Shown here: in pieces, positions 42,470-52,070 of the stretch
Layout: each line of letters opens with the position of its first letter
How positions within the stretch are numbered: position 1 is the stretch's first letter
Program-made: the position numbers and the translations under genes
Assembly: GCA_015065765.1 (NCBI GenBank)
Contig: SVPP01000003.1
Location: forward strand, 62,001 to 126,000
Length of the DNA: 64,000 nucleotides
DNA from: Oscillospiraceae bacterium
Lineage (GTDB): Bacteria > Bacillota > Clostridia > Oscillospirales > Acutalibacteraceae
Direction of reading: 5' to 3'
The notes under the pieces: model-generated
Seen by the model: the letters and a program-made list of their open reading frames with translations, nothing else
Database searches by the model: none
Told to the model about the DNA's origin: nothing

Positions 42470-43168
42470 TATGATTTCCTGTAATTCCTTTACCCTTTCA
42501 GGAGATGCTTCCGGAATGTTGCTGAAAGGAAACTCCATATTCAGATTGTCATATTTTGGTTGACAAAGCTTCCTGAAAGGAAGAAGTTCAATTTTTTCAG
42601 TACAGTTTTTGTGATTATCCGTGATTTCAAGAAGTTTTGAAATATTTTCTTCTGTATCGTTCTTTGTAGGGATAATAACCTGTCTTACCCATGTAGGAAT
42701 ATTATTTTCTTCGAGATAATCATAAAATTTCAAAACGTCTGAAAGCGAACAGCCTACGTATCCTTTGTAATCTTTTTCGTTGGTATACTTTATATCGAGA
42801 AGAACGAGGTCAGTGACTGACAGGAGTTTTTTCACCTTTTCATCAAGAATGCATCCGCTTGTGTCAAGGCATGTGTGGATGTTTTCTTTTTTGCAGAGTG
42901 TGAAAAGTTTACGGACAAATTCACATTGCATCAAAGCTTCTCCGCCTGAAACAGTAACTCCGCCGTCATGACCGAAATATTCGCGGAAACGAAGAATTTT
43001 TGTGAGCATTTCTTCGGGTGTTACTTCCTGCTCCTTTGAAAATTCCCATGTGTCAGGGTTGTGACAGCAGGAGCATCTGAGGGGACACCCCTGCATGAAA
43101 ATTACGTATCTCACTCCGGGGCCGTCAACGGCACCGAAGGACTGAACGGAATTAATGTAGCCGTTCAT
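42452..43168 (-). CDS. pflA: Pyruvate formate-lyase activating enzyme
   Basis: A radical SAM enzyme that installs the glycyl radical on PflB. The 238 residues include GPGVRYVIFMQGCPLRCSCCHNP in two blocks near residue 17, containing the CxxxCxxC cluster motif, and a VSGGEALMQ SAM-binding block near 78. The gene begins at the base next to the pflB stop, so the enzyme and its activator are made from one transcript under the ZTP riboswitch. Confidence 0.96.
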   Translation of the reverse strand: MNGYINSVQSFGAVDGPGVRYVIFMQGCPLRCSCCHNPDTWEFSKEQEVTPEEMLTKILRFREYFGHDGGVTVSGGEALMQCEFVRKLFTLCKKENIHTCLDTSGCILDEKVKKLLSVTDLVLLDIKYTNEKDYKGYVGCSLSDVLKFYDYLEENNIPTWVRQVIIPTKNDTEENISKLLEITDNHKNCTEKIELLPFRKLCQPKYDNLNMEFPFSNIPEASPERVKELQEIIKNHAN

Positions 43169-45403
43169 TTATGCAAGCCTCTCGTGGAATGTACGGGAGA
43201 TAACTTCTTTCTGCTGCTCTCTTGAAAGTTTTACAAAGTTAACTGCATATCCTGAAACACGCACTGTAAGGTTGGGATAGTTTTCAGGATGCTCGTAAGC
43301 GTCCATAAGAGTTTCGCGATTGAGAACGTTTACGTTGATGTGGTGAGCACATTTTCTGAAATATCCGTCAAGAACGTGAACAAGGTTTGATGTCTTTGAT
43401 TCGTCGTCTTTGCCGAGGGCATCAGGAGTTATAGAGAATGTGTTTGAAATACCGTCACGGCAGTCGTCATAGGAAATTTTAGCAACACTGTTGAGAGACG
43501 CAAGAGCACCGTTTTCTTCTCTGTTGTGCATGGGGTTTGCACCGGGTGCAAAGGGTTCACCTTTCTTTCTGCCGTCAGGAGTTGCACCTGTCTTTTTGCC
43601 GTAAGCGACGTTTGATGTAATAGTAAGAACAGAAAGAGTGTGAATTGCGTTTCTGTAAGTGGGAGTTTTGCGAAGCTCTGTGATTACCTGATGAGCAAGG
43701 TCACGTGCTATAAGGTCAACTCTGTCATCATCGTTGCCGTATTTGGGGAATTCACCCTCAGTTTCAAAGTCTACAATATATCCATCTTCGTTGCGGATGG
43801 GTTTAACTTTTGCAAATTTGATTGCGCTGAGTGAGTCTGTGATAACTGAAAGACCTGCAACACCGAAAGCCATAAATCTTTCAACGTCTGTGTCATGCAG
43901 AGCCATCTGAGACTTCTCATATGCATATTTATCGTGCATGTAGTGGATAACATTCATTGTGTTAACGTAGAGCTTCATGAGCCATTCCACATACTCATCA
44001 AATCTTTCTTTAACTTTATCGAAATCAAGAACTTCGTCTGCCATTACATCCTTCTGAGGACCGATGTGGATGCCCGATGTTGTATCGTAACCACCGTTGA
44101 GAGTAAGAAGAAGGAGTTTTGCAAGGTTGCATCTTGCTCCGAAGAACTGCATCTGCTTACCGACTTTCATTGCTGAAACGCAACATGCGATTGCATAGTC
44201 GTCACCGTAAATGGGACGCATAACATCATCGTTTTCGTACTGGATTGAGTCAGTGTCAATTGAAAGCTTAGCACAGAAATTCTTGAAGTTTTCGGGAAGC
44301 TTTTCTGACCAGAGAATTGTAAGGTTCGGTTCGGGAGCTGAGCCTAAGTTGTAGAGAGTGTTGAGAACACGATAACTGTTTTTCGTAACAAGTGTTCTGC
44401 CATCTTCGCCCATACCGCCAACTGCTTCCGTAATCCACATGGGATCGCCACCGAAAAGTTCATTGTATTCGGGTGTTCTCAGGTGTCTTGCCATACGCAG
44501 CTTCATAACGAAATCGTCCATGATTTCCTGAGCTTCTTCTTCTGTAAGAACACCCGATTTGAGGTCACGTTCAATGTAAATGTCAATGAATGTTGCAGTT
44601 CTGCCAAGGCTCATTGCAGCACCGTTCTGCTCCTTAATAGCGGCAAGGTAGCCGAAGTAGAGCCACTGAACGGCTTCTTTTGCAGTTTCAGCAGGACGGC
44701 TGATGTCAAAGCCGTACATTTCAGCCATTTCCTTCATTTTGCCGAGGAAAGTAATCTGCTGGAAAAGTTCCTCAAGCTGTCTTACAGTTGCAAAATTCAT
44801 GCTTTCGTCTTTTGCAATGCGAGCTTTATCCTTTTTCTTTTCTTCAATAAGTCTGTCAATTCCGTAGAGAGCAACACGTCGATAGTCGCCGATAATTCTG
44901 CCTCTGCCGTAAGCATCGGGGAGACCTGTGATGATGCTGGATTTTCTCGCCATACGCATCTCTTCACTGTATGCTCTGAAAACACCGTCATTGTGAGTTG
45001 TTCTGAACTGGAATTCATTTTCAATTTTATCTGAAAGCTTGTAGCCGTAAGCAGCACAAGCCTGTCTTGCCATTCTGATACCGCCGAAGGGGTTGACGCC
45101 TCTCTTAAGAGGACGGTTAGTCTGGAGACCTACGATGATTTCTTTTTCTTTGTCAAGATATCCGGGACTGTAGCTTGTCAGTGAGGATACAGTTGTAGTA
45201 TCGATATCAAGAACGCCGCCGTACTGCTTCTCAACAGTGAGAAGTGTGTTGAGTTTGTTCATCAGCTCTTCAGTTCTTTTTGTAGGACCTGCAAGGAATG
45301 ATGAATCACCTTCGTAAGGTGTATAGTTGACCTGAATGAAATCACGCACGTTGATTTCGTCCTGCCATTTGCCGCTTTTGAATCCGTTCCAGCATTCGTT
45401 CAT
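43169..45403 (-). CDS. pflB: Formate C-acetyltransferase (pyruvate formate-lyase)
   Basis: Splits pyruvate and CoA into acetyl-CoA and formate under anaerobic conditions. The 744-residue length is standard. The adjacent active-site cysteines are in ACCVSAMK near residue 406, and the glycyl-radical loop RVSGYAVNF lies near 717. Formate made here can feed 10-formyltetrahydrofolate, and the leader RNA senses the signal (ZTP/ZMP) for its shortage. ATG 45403 follows AAAGGATG. Confidence 0.98.
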   Translation of the reverse strand: MNECWNGFKSGKWQDEINVRDFIQVNYTPYEGDSSFLAGPTKRTEELMNKLNTLLTVEKQYGGVLDIDTTTVSSLTSYSPGYLDKEKEIIVGLQTNRPLKRGVNPFGGIRMARQACAAYGYKLSDKIENEFQFRTTHNDGVFRAYSEEMRMARKSSIITGLPDAYGRGRIIGDYRRVALYGIDRLIEEKKKDKARIAKDESMNFATVRQLEELFQQITFLGKMKEMAEMYGFDISRPAETAKEAVQWLYFGYLAAIKEQNGAAMSLGRTATFIDIYIERDLKSGVLTEEEAQEIMDDFVMKLRMARHLRTPEYNELFGGDPMWITEAVGGMGEDGRTLVTKNSYRVLNTLYNLGSAPEPNLTILWSEKLPENFKNFCAKLSIDTDSIQYENDDVMRPIYGDDYAIACCVSAMKVGKQMQFFGARCNLAKLLLLTLNGGYDTTSGIHIGPQKDVMADEVLDFDKVKERFDEYVEWLMKLYVNTMNVIHYMHDKYAYEKSQMALHDTDVERFMAFGVAGLSVITDSLSAIKFAKVKPIRNEDGYIVDFETEGEFPKYGNDDDRVDLIARDLAHQVITELRKTPTYRNAIHTLSVLTITSNVAYGKKTGATPDGRKKGEPFAPGANPMHNREENGALASLNSVAKISYDDCRDGISNTFSITPDALGKDDESKTSNLVHVLDGYFRKCAHHINVNVLNRETLMDAYEHPENYPNLTVRVSGYAVNFVKLSREQQKEVISRTFHERLA

Positions 45404-45440
45404 TTGATATCATCCTTTCTTTAAGTTGCCATGAAAATAT

Positions 45441-45543
45441 AAAAGGGCAATCCACGTGTGACGAGGATTGCCCAGACGGTCGGCTTAAAATCATTCTATG
45501 CTTCACGGTGTTTTCCACCTAATCCGTCAGTCACACAGAATGA
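45441..45543 (-). ncRNA. ZTP riboswitch (pfl motif) with overlapping terminator
   Basis: On the minus strand, P1 is formed by TCATTCT (45543-45537) and AGAATGA (45497-45491). Between them lie TGACTGACGG and AGGTGGAAAACACC, and downstream GCCGACCGTCTGGGCA, all matching the pfl-motif consensus. The pseudoknot GACGG (45528-45524) with CCGTC (45479-45475) is complementary although both differ from the common GGCGG/CCGCC. The conserved GGGCA is also the 5' arm of a nine-base-pair terminator (45473-45465 with 45453-45445, then four Ts). Ligand binding should therefore turn pflBA on. Confidence 0.93.
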
Positions 45544-45558
45544 ACTATTTACATATAT

Positions 45559-45587
45559 ATTGTACCTTGAAAGCCACCTTTTGTCAA
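45559..45587 (-). promoter_or_regulatory. pflBA promoter
   Basis: TTGACA (45587-45582), 17 bases, TACAAT (45564-45559), about 20 bases before the riboswitch. Confidence 0.82.
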
Positions 45588-45589
45588 TA

Positions 45590-45603
45590 TGGTATTTTTA
45601 CCA
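45590..45603 (-). promoter_or_regulatory. Inverted repeat upstream of the pflBA -35 box
   Basis: TGGTATTTTTACCA, five-base arms with a four-base gap, two bases upstream of TTGACA. It is not followed by a T-run on the minus strand, so it looks more like an operator than a terminator. Confidence 0.4.
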
Positions 45604-45618
45604 AATTAAAGATAGAAA

Positions 45619-46542
45619 TTACTTCTGTCTTGTGAGAATTTTTTCGCCGTCAAAAACAAGGATGCTGTAAGCCGAACCTGTTTTGTTTCCTTTTTCAAGC
45701 CATTCAGCGAAAGCTCTCTGCATTGATGTGTTTCTGGGAAGCTCGGAAACAGGCTTGTCGTCATACTGTACACCGAAAACTCTCCACTGGTCACCGAAAT
45801 CATATTTTGTTGTAACGTTGAGGGGTTCAAAATCGTAGAGGAAATCTACTGTGTTTGAATTTGCGGGAAGGATTTTATCGTTATCAGGATAAAGGAGCCA
45901 TGAGCCACAGGCTATGTACATATATTTCTTATCACCAAATTTATCACGGAAGAATTTATATGCTTTTTTGTAAGAATCAAGTCTTACATCCATGGAAAGA
46001 CTGCCGCAGTGAGAGGGGATATGCATACCGAGACAGAATTCGTCATCTTTGATTGTTTCGCCTGCAATTGTGAATTCGCTGCAGTCGAAAGAAGCAAGGT
46101 CATATTCAAATCTGCCTACCTTGAATCTTCTCATCTGGTAGAAGCCGTTGAACCAGCCTTCAACGAAAGTGCCGTACATGTCATAGTTCTCTTTACATTC
46201 AAGCATTTTAACCTTAAGGTCAATCATTGAATCCCAGAAAATTTCTTCATCGATGTTTTCTTTCTTGTATTTCTTAAGAAGAGCTTCTGTACAGCTGAGA
46301 AGAATTACAAGGTTTACGATATAAACGTGAACACCGATTTCCTCTGAAAGAGCTTTTGTCTTATCAGCAAATTTATCGAAGTTTTTCTCCTTGATAAAAT
46401 AATCTTTTCTGATTGATTCAAGAATTTTGTTTGCCTTCTCGTTTGCGATGATTTTGTCAAAAGCATCTGCGAGAACTTTTTTTGCTTCTTCAGGATATTC
46501 ATGCTTGTCCATGAGAAGTGATACGAATTTGTAGTTTTTCAT
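45619..46542 (-). CDS. Acyltransferase-domain protein (NAT_N/GNAT_C-like), uncharacterised
   Basis: A 307-residue soluble protein. The N-terminal 120 residues are helical; the C-terminal half (FNGFYQMRRFKVGRFEYDL near 132, GMHIPSHCG near 175, and RLDSYKKAYKFF near 190) resembles the two-part acyltransferase-like family (PF18082 plus PF18164) of Clostridia. This assignment is from memory of family patterns and is moderate. It is the last gene of the minus-strand sugar operon; no terminator is seen before the pflBA promoter. Confidence 0.6.
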   Translation of the reverse strand: MKNYKFVSLLMDKHEYPEEAKKVLADAFDKIIANEKANKILESIRKDYFIKEKNFDKFADKTKALSEEIGVHVYIVNLVILLSCTEALLKKYKKENIDEEIFWDSMIDLKVKMLECKENYDMYGTFVEGWFNGFYQMRRFKVGRFEYDLASFDCSEFTIAGETIKDDEFCLGMHIPSHCGSLSMDVRLDSYKKAYKFFRDKFGDKKYMYIACGSWLLYPDNDKILPANSNTVDFLYDFEPLNVTTKYDFGDQWRVFGVQYDDKPVSELPRNTSMQRAFAEWLEKGNKTGSAYSILVFDGEKILTRQK

Positions 46543-46554
46543 GTTTGATTTCTC

Positions 46555-47652
46555 CTATCTTGCTACGCGGGCACCTTTGCCGCCGATAATATTTTCAACT
46601 TCTTTAAGAGAAGCTGTTGATGTGTCGCCCGGTGTTGTCATTGCGATTGCGCCGTGTGCTACACCGTAGTTTACTGCTGTCTGTGCATCGTCATAAGTCA
46701 TAAGTCCGTAGATAAGACCTGATGCAAATGAGTCGCCGCCGCCAACTCTGTCATAAATTTCAAGACCGGGGAGACTGAGGCCATTGTAAACCTTGCCGTC
46801 AGCGTAAACCATCGCACTCCAATCATTGACTGTTGCAGTTTTAACTGTACGAAGTGTTGTTGCGATAACCTTGAAGTTGGGATACGCTTTGCATACTTCT
46901 CCCAGCATTTTTACATAGCCGTCAAGGTTAAGTTCCTTGAGATTTTCATCGTTGCCTTCAATTTCAAAACCGAGACAAGCTGTGAAATCTTCTTCGTTAC
47001 CGATCATAACATCGATATATTTTGCGATTTCCTTGTTGACTTCCTGTGCTTTTTCTTTTCCGCCGATATCCTTCCAAAGAGAGGGACGATAGTTTAAGTC
47101 ATAGGAAACGATAGTACCATATTTCTTAGCGGCTTTAACAGCTTCGATAACAACCTCGGCAGTTGATTCTGAAAGGGCTGCGAAAATACCGCCTGTGTGA
47201 AGCCAGCGAACACCGAGAGTTCCGAAAATATATTCCCAGTCAATGTCGCCTTTTTTGAGCTGAGATGCTGCAGTGTTGCCTCTGTCGGAAACACCTACTG
47301 CACCGCGGATGCCAAAGCCTCTTTCTGTAAAGTTAAGTCCGTTACGGACTTTTCTTCCGATACCGTCATAGGGAACCCATTTGATGAATGATGTGTCAAC
47401 ACCGCCCTGAAGAATAAAATCCTCAGCAAGTCTGCCGATTTCGTTGTCAGCGAAAGCAGTTACAACGCCTGTTTTCATGCCGAAACATCTTCTAAGACCA
47501 CGTGCTACATTGTATTCTCCGCCGCCTTCCCATACACGGAAGGAGCGGGCATTTTTGACTCTCATGTCACCGGGATCAAGTCTGAGCATAACTTCGCCCA
47601 ATGCTATCATATCAAAAGCGCAATCTTTTTTATCTCTTAATTTAAGTAACAT
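46555..47652 (-). CDS. PfkB-family sugar kinase (2-keto-3-deoxygluconate kinase-like)
   Basis: A 365-residue ribokinase-fold kinase. The N-terminal ALGEVMLRLDP, NARSFRVWEGGGEYNVARGL near 40 and the anion-hole/catalytic block VGGGDSFASGL near 310 (Asp as base) are intact. The N-terminus favours the KDG-kinase/fructokinase branch, but the substrate is not settled. It lies between a TIM-barrel isomerase and an acyltransferase-like gene in the sugar operon, with GGAGG before ATG 47652. Confidence 0.86.
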   Translation of the reverse strand: MLLKLRDKKDCAFDMIALGEVMLRLDPGDMRVKNARSFRVWEGGGEYNVARGLRRCFGMKTGVVTAFADNEIGRLAEDFILQGGVDTSFIKWVPYDGIGRKVRNGLNFTERGFGIRGAVGVSDRGNTAASQLKKGDIDWEYIFGTLGVRWLHTGGIFAALSESTAEVVIEAVKAAKKYGTIVSYDLNYRPSLWKDIGGKEKAQEVNKEIAKYIDVMIGNEEDFTACLGFEIEGNDENLKELNLDGYVKMLGEVCKAYPNFKVIATTLRTVKTATVNDWSAMVYADGKVYNGLSLPGLEIYDRVGGGDSFASGLIYGLMTYDDAQTAVNYGVAHGAIAMTTPGDTSTASLKEVENIIGGKGARVAR

Positions 47653-47667
47653 AATTGATTACCTCCA

Positions 47668-48531
47668 TCAGATTTGTGAAAGAATTTTATGCAATGCGTC
47701 TGATGCTGCGTCAAAGGATGCCGTCTGTGAGGGGTACGTGAAGTCGTCCTTGAGCTGGTCGGCAGTGCCGCCTTCGCCTTCAAGCGCTGCAAGACCTTCA
47801 AATACTGTAAGATGCGGTTCAAGAGTGAGAATTCTTTTCCCCTCTTTTTTCTTGAAGCGTCTGAGAAGTTCAAGAAGCTGTCCGTCGCCTTTGCCTGCAG
47901 GAACAACTTTGCCTGTTTCAAAAACGCAATCCTTGATGTGCATATATTCAATATATTCTTCAAGCTTTTCATAAGCGGGGAGTATTTCTACTCCGCACTG
48001 AATAAAGTTTGCAGGATCGAAAACAGCCTTTATCTTACCTTTAAAGGTTTTGTAAATATCAAGGCAATATTCATCAGTGTCACCGTAAATATCTTTTTCA
48101 TTTTCATGACAGCACCAGATGCCTGATCTGAGAGAGTAATCTGCAAATTTTTCAAGTCTTTCAAAAACCTCGTCACGATATTCTTCATGAGTCTGGTTTT
48201 CGTTAAAGAAGAAACTGAACATACGGATTTTGTCAGTGCCGAGAATACATGCGTTTTCAACATTTCTCTTAAAAAGCTCAAAGTGAGGAGCAAAATCGTC
48301 AGCGATGTTGATTTTTCCGAAGGGTGAGCCGATAGCGGAAACTCCGATGCCGTTATCGTCAAGGATTTTTCTCAGTTCCTTGCACTGTTCTTCTGTGTAT
48401 TCGGAAATGTTGCCGTAGTCAAGACCTCGGGGTTCTGTGTGAGTAAGTCCGTTTCTTTTGAGAGCGGCAATCTGTTCAAGAATACCGCCACCTGCTTCGT
48501 CAGAAAAAGCAGAAAGTATAAATTCAGCCAT
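47668..48531 (-). CDS. Sugar phosphate isomerase/epimerase (xylose isomerase-like TIM barrel)
   Basis: A 287-residue TIM barrel. LSAFSDEAGGG at the start, GLDYGNISEYTEEQ near 36, a metal-site FDPANF near 167 and MHIKDCV near 195 match the AP_endonuc_2 family. Enzymes of this type isomerise or epimerise sugars, keto-sugars or inositol derivatives. A second, distinct member lies at the head of the same operon. Substrate unknown. Confidence 0.85.
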   Translation of the reverse strand: MAEFILSAFSDEAGGGILEQIAALKRNGLTHTEPRGLDYGNISEYTEEQCKELRKILDDNGIGVSAIGSPFGKINIADDFAPHFELFKRNVENACILGTDKIRMFSFFFNENQTHEEYRDEVFERLEKFADYSLRSGIWCCHENEKDIYGDTDEYCLDIYKTFKGKIKAVFDPANFIQCGVEILPAYEKLEEYIEYMHIKDCVFETGKVVPAGKGDGQLLELLRRFKKKEGKRILTLEPHLTVFEGLAALEGEGGTADQLKDDFTYPSQTASFDAASDALHKILSQI

Positions 48532-48543
48532 ATTTTTTACCTC

Positions 48544-49914
48544 TTAAAATGCAAAGTATTTTTTGAGAAGTTTTTCGCACCTGCCATGAAGGAATTCTAA
48601 AGTTTCCTTACTTCCTTCTTCACCGCATGCATACGCTTTCATCGCACGACCCTCTTCAAAACAGAGGTCATCATGAATGGGGAAATAGTTCTGCATAAGG
48701 AATGTTGCGTATTTAACAAGTCTTAAGTCACCAACGATTCTGTATTCGGTACTGATTGTGTCAACTGCAACGCTGTAGAAATCTTTGATAGATGAGATAA
48801 GGTCTTTTCTTTCGTTCCTTCTTGAGAAAACAATTGTCTTGCAGGGGAAACGGTCCATGTCAACTGAGTTGTGGCAGTCGGTTGAGCCCACAATTGGATA
48901 TTTTCTGCCTTTTGCAAGGTCCTCGTAATATCTGATTGTCTGGAAACCGTTGTGCTCAAAATAGTTTTCGCCGCCGAGAACCTCAAAAGCGTCAAATGGC
49001 TGAGTTTCCATCATGTAGTCAAGAAATGTTTCTGGAACCTGCTGAACATTTGAAAGCCAATAAGGATGGCAGAAAATGCCGAGACCGTTTGCTTTTCTTA
49101 TTTCATCAAAAATAAATTTGCATGCTGTGTAAGCATATCTTTCGATGCCTTCGGGAATATCAGCCTGAGCTGCCATTCTGTCAAGCATTTCGTTCATCTC
49201 ACGTATTGATTTCACTGGGGGACATTCGCCGTAAAGTGAGCGGAGCTTTTTATCGTCTCCCACTTCATTAATATGTTTGTATTCAAACATAGCGTTGATG
49301 CTGTATTCACCGCCGAAGTTTACGATATGAATATCGTTGATGTGGTCCTCGTCAGCCTTTGCAAGATGTACCTCTTCACCCGGAACAAGGTTCAGGTCAA
49401 TAGGAACATCTTTGTAGAATTCTTTGACGAGAAGAGAGGGATAGTATCTTTCGTGGTCTGTGATTGCCATGAAGTCATAACCGATTTTACGGCAGTTTGC
49501 AACAGCGATTTCGGGAGCCTGCTTTCCGTCTGAATAGCAGGTGTGGAAGTGTAAATCGCCCATGAAAGGGTATCTTCCTGAAAGGTCGGGTGCTACGGCA
49601 TAGACGCAGAGTTCAACAAACTCTTTGCCGTCAGGCTTGATGAGACGGATATAGTACATCTGCTCTTTCGGGAAAGAAAATTTGAATCTGATACACTTGT
49701 CGTCATCAACCTTTACAAGCATTTTGTAAAGGTTTTTTCTGTTCTTGTAATTTCTGATTGCACCATCTTCAAGTCCGAGAATATGAAGTGTGTATTCTCT
49801 TTCTTCAAAGTGAGCGTGGCCGCCCAGAGGCTTTATCGTAATGAGCGTTTCTTTTTTCTCCGAAACAACTTTCGGAAAAATATCATAATCAAGAAGCTCA
49901 GGCAAAATTTTCAT
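48544..49914 (-). CDS. PHP-domain phosphoesterase with N-terminal beta domain
   Basis: A 456-residue protein. Residues 1-115 are beta-rich and unlike PHP; the PHP domain begins at GDLHFHTCYSDG near 118 and continues with MAITDHE near 150, GEEVHL near 180, FCHPYW near 278 and STDCHNS near 347, giving the full set of metal ligands. PHP proteins hydrolyse phosphoesters such as histidinol phosphate or nucleotides. In this sugar operon a sugar-phosphatase role is plausible but not shown. Confidence 0.82.
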   Translation of the reverse strand: MKILPELLDYDIFPKVVSEKKETLITIKPLGGHAHFEEREYTLHILGLEDGAIRNYKNRKNLYKMLVKVDDDKCIRFKFSFPKEQMYYIRLIKPDGKEFVELCVYAVAPDLSGRYPFMGDLHFHTCYSDGKQAPEIAVANCRKIGYDFMAITDHERYYPSLLVKEFYKDVPIDLNLVPGEEVHLAKADEDHINDIHIVNFGGEYSINAMFEYKHINEVGDDKKLRSLYGECPPVKSIREMNEMLDRMAAQADIPEGIERYAYTACKFIFDEIRKANGLGIFCHPYWLSNVQQVPETFLDYMMETQPFDAFEVLGGENYFEHNGFQTIRYYEDLAKGRKYPIVGSTDCHNSVDMDRFPCKTIVFSRRNERKDLISSIKDFYSVAVDTISTEYRIVGDLRLVKYATFLMQNYFPIHDDLCFEEGRAMKAYACGEEGSKETLEFLHGRCEKLLKKYFAF

Positions 49915-49926
49915 AATACTGTCACC

Positions 49927-50844
49927 TTATTTCCACTCAAGCATATTCTGAGGATAAATTCCTGCATCTTTCATTTCTTTGATTGATTTCACAACAAGAG
50001 GTCTGTCCTCTTTGTAAGTGACGCCGAACCATTTGTCGCTTGTTGTAAGAACGTCAACTGTGCATTCGCCGTCCTCGAGCATATCTGAAACTACAAAGGG
50101 GAGGAAGAATTCTGCTTTCATGGGATTAGATTCCACTGTTTTGAAGAATTCTTCGAATCTGCCCCAGAGTTTATCCAGCATCTGTGGGGGGAAGCACCAG
50201 CAGTTCATTGAAACGATTGCGTTTTCATCAAGCTCAACCGGCTCATCAAAATCTTCATAGTAAACTTTTTCACCACGGCGGATGATTTTTGTTCTTTCAG
50301 TGATTTCTGTAAGTTTTCCGTTTTCGTCAGCAACACATACACCACGGGATACATGACCGTTTTCGGTGAGAGTGTTTTTAAGTTCAAAACCAACCATGCT
50401 GAACGGAAGAATTTCTTTATCAAGGTCAGTTCTTTCAATCCAATCGGCAGCTTCTTTAAATGCCTGAGGACCGTAGTAGTCATCTGAGTTGATAACCGCG
50501 AAAGGCTCTTTCACAGTGCCGAGGCAGGAGAGAATTGCGTGAGCAGTACCCCAGGGCTTTACTCTTCCTTCGGGAACTGTGTATCCGACAGGGATGTTGT
50601 TTATATCCTGAAAAACATATTCGGTTTTTACTTTGTTTTCAATTCTGTTTCCGATTGCATTACGGAAAGCCTCTTCATCTTGTTTTTTGATAATGAAAAC
50701 AACTTTATTGAAGCCTGCTCTTACAGCATCGTAAATAGAATAGTCAATGATAAGGGAACCTTCTTCCCCAATAGGATCAATCTGTTTTAAACTTCCGTAT
50801 CTGCTGCCCATACCTGCAGCCATAATAACAAGAGTTTTATCCAT
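49927..50844 (-). CDS. Sugar nucleotidyltransferase-like protein
   Basis: A 305-residue nucleotidyltransferase-fold protein. MAAGMGSRYGSLKQID at residues 8-23 is the nucleotide-binding start, NSDDYYG near 112 holds the metal-binding Asp, and a GTAHAILSC block near 95 matches NDP-sugar pyrophosphorylases. It would couple an NTP to a sugar 1-phosphate. ATG 50844 follows AAAGGAT; the in-frame ATG 18 bases upstream does not. Its presence in an otherwise catabolic-looking operon is unusual. Confidence 0.85.
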   Translation of the reverse strand: MDKTLVIMAAGMGSRYGSLKQIDPIGEEGSLIIDYSIYDAVRAGFNKVVFIIKKQDEEAFRNAIGNRIENKVKTEYVFQDINNIPVGYTVPEGRVKPWGTAHAILSCLGTVKEPFAVINSDDYYGPQAFKEAADWIERTDLDKEILPFSMVGFELKNTLTENGHVSRGVCVADENGKLTEITERTKIIRRGEKVYYEDFDEPVELDENAIVSMNCWCFPPQMLDKLWGRFEEFFKTVESNPMKAEFFLPFVVSDMLEDGECTVDVLTTSDKWFGVTYKEDRPLVVKSIKEMKDAGIYPQNMLEWK

Positions 50845-50881
50845 TGTAAAAAATCCTTTCAAAAATTATTTTCTGAATTTA

Positions 50882-52042
50882 TCAATATGTAGAACTCATG
50901 TCTTCTTTGGTTTTTTCAACTACATTTGTTTTTGCTTTTGATGTTTTAATTCTCTTTTCAAGCTCTGCGTAATAAAGGTTCTCATCGATGGGAAGCTCGA
51001 TTGTTTTGTCAAGCCATGATGAAAGGAATGCAGCGTTTGAAATTGTAAGACCGTTGATGCCTTCTTCACCCTTGGCAATAAGCTCTTCACCGCGGAGAAT
51101 ATGGCCTGCAAATGCATTCATGATGCCTGAATGCTGATTGTTTTCACCTTCAAGCTCAACGTCAACCCATTCTCCGTCAACTTTTTCAAATCCGTTTTCA
51201 GAGTTGTTGATAATGTCTGAGGTTGCATTTTCGAGAACATACATACGGAGTTTATTGTCCTCGCAGATAAGCTTTGCTCTGTCGAGAGTAATTTCAAGTC
51301 TGTTTGTACCGGGACAGTCGCCTGTCGTTGTAATGAACACGCCTGATGCTCCGTTAGGATATTCAGCATAAATCATAACATCGTCTTCAACTTCTATATC
51401 GTGCCACTGACCTACACGGCAGACAGCTCTGATTTTGTTAGGCATGCCGCAAATCCACTGCCACAGGTCAAGGTTGTGAGGACACTGATTGAGAAGAACG
51501 CCGCCGCCTTCGCCTGACCATGTTGCACGCCATCCGCCTGAGTTGTAGTAAGCCTGAGTTCTGAACCAGTCTGTGATAATCCAGTTGACTCTTTTAAGCT
51601 GACCGTATTCACCGCTCTTTACGATTTCTCTTGCTTTGCGGTACATGGGGTTGGTTCTCTGATTGTACATGATTCCGAAAGTCTTGTCGCTCTTTGCGGC
51701 AACTTCATTCATTTCGCGAACCTGCTTTGTATAAACGCCTGCAGGCTTTTCTGTCATGACATGCAAGTCTTTTTCAAGAGCCTTGATTGCCATAGGCGGA
51801 TGGTCATAGTGGGGAACAGCAATAAGGATTGCATCACAAAGACCACTGTCGAGCATTTCGTCATAAGTCTCAAATCTTGCTATTTCAGGGAATTCTTTTT
51901 CAGCCCATGCAAGTCTGTCCGGTTTGATATCGCAAACGGCTGTAATTTCAACCTCAGGCATTTTTCCTTCCTTGTAGTTTCTCAGGTGTGAGGAGCCCAT
52001 GTTGCCGATGCCCACAATACCTACTCTGATTTTATCTGACAT
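50882..52042 (-). CDS. Gfo/Idh/MocA-family oxidoreductase
   Basis: A 386-residue NAD(P)-dependent sugar dehydrogenase. VGIVGIGNMGSSHLRNY near 6 is the dinucleotide motif, EKPAGVYTKQVREM near 96 contains the family Glu-Lys-Pro, and the GGWRATWSGEGGGVLLNQCPHNLDLWQW block near 170 (in parts) holds the catalytic His. Substrates in this family include myo-inositol, glucose and amino sugars. It lies second in the operon, behind a TIM-barrel isomerase. Confidence 0.9.
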   Translation of the reverse strand: MSDKIRVGIVGIGNMGSSHLRNYKEGKMPEVEITAVCDIKPDRLAWAEKEFPEIARFETYDEMLDSGLCDAILIAVPHYDHPPMAIKALEKDLHVMTEKPAGVYTKQVREMNEVAAKSDKTFGIMYNQRTNPMYRKAREIVKSGEYGQLKRVNWIITDWFRTQAYYNSGGWRATWSGEGGGVLLNQCPHNLDLWQWICGMPNKIRAVCRVGQWHDIEVEDDVMIYAEYPNGASGVFITTTGDCPGTNRLEITLDRAKLICEDNKLRMYVLENATSDIINNSENGFEKVDGEWVDVELEGENNQHSGIMNAFAGHILRGEELIAKGEEGINGLTISNAAFLSSWLDKTIELPIDENLYYAELEKRIKTSKAKTNVVEKTKEDMSSTY

Positions 52043-52070
52043 AAGTAAAACTTCCTTTCAGTTTTTATTT

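Noticed and set aside
44483-45034. Plus-strand open frame within pflB (183 codons)
   Set aside because: Antisense to conserved pflB, with no start signal or recognisable family.
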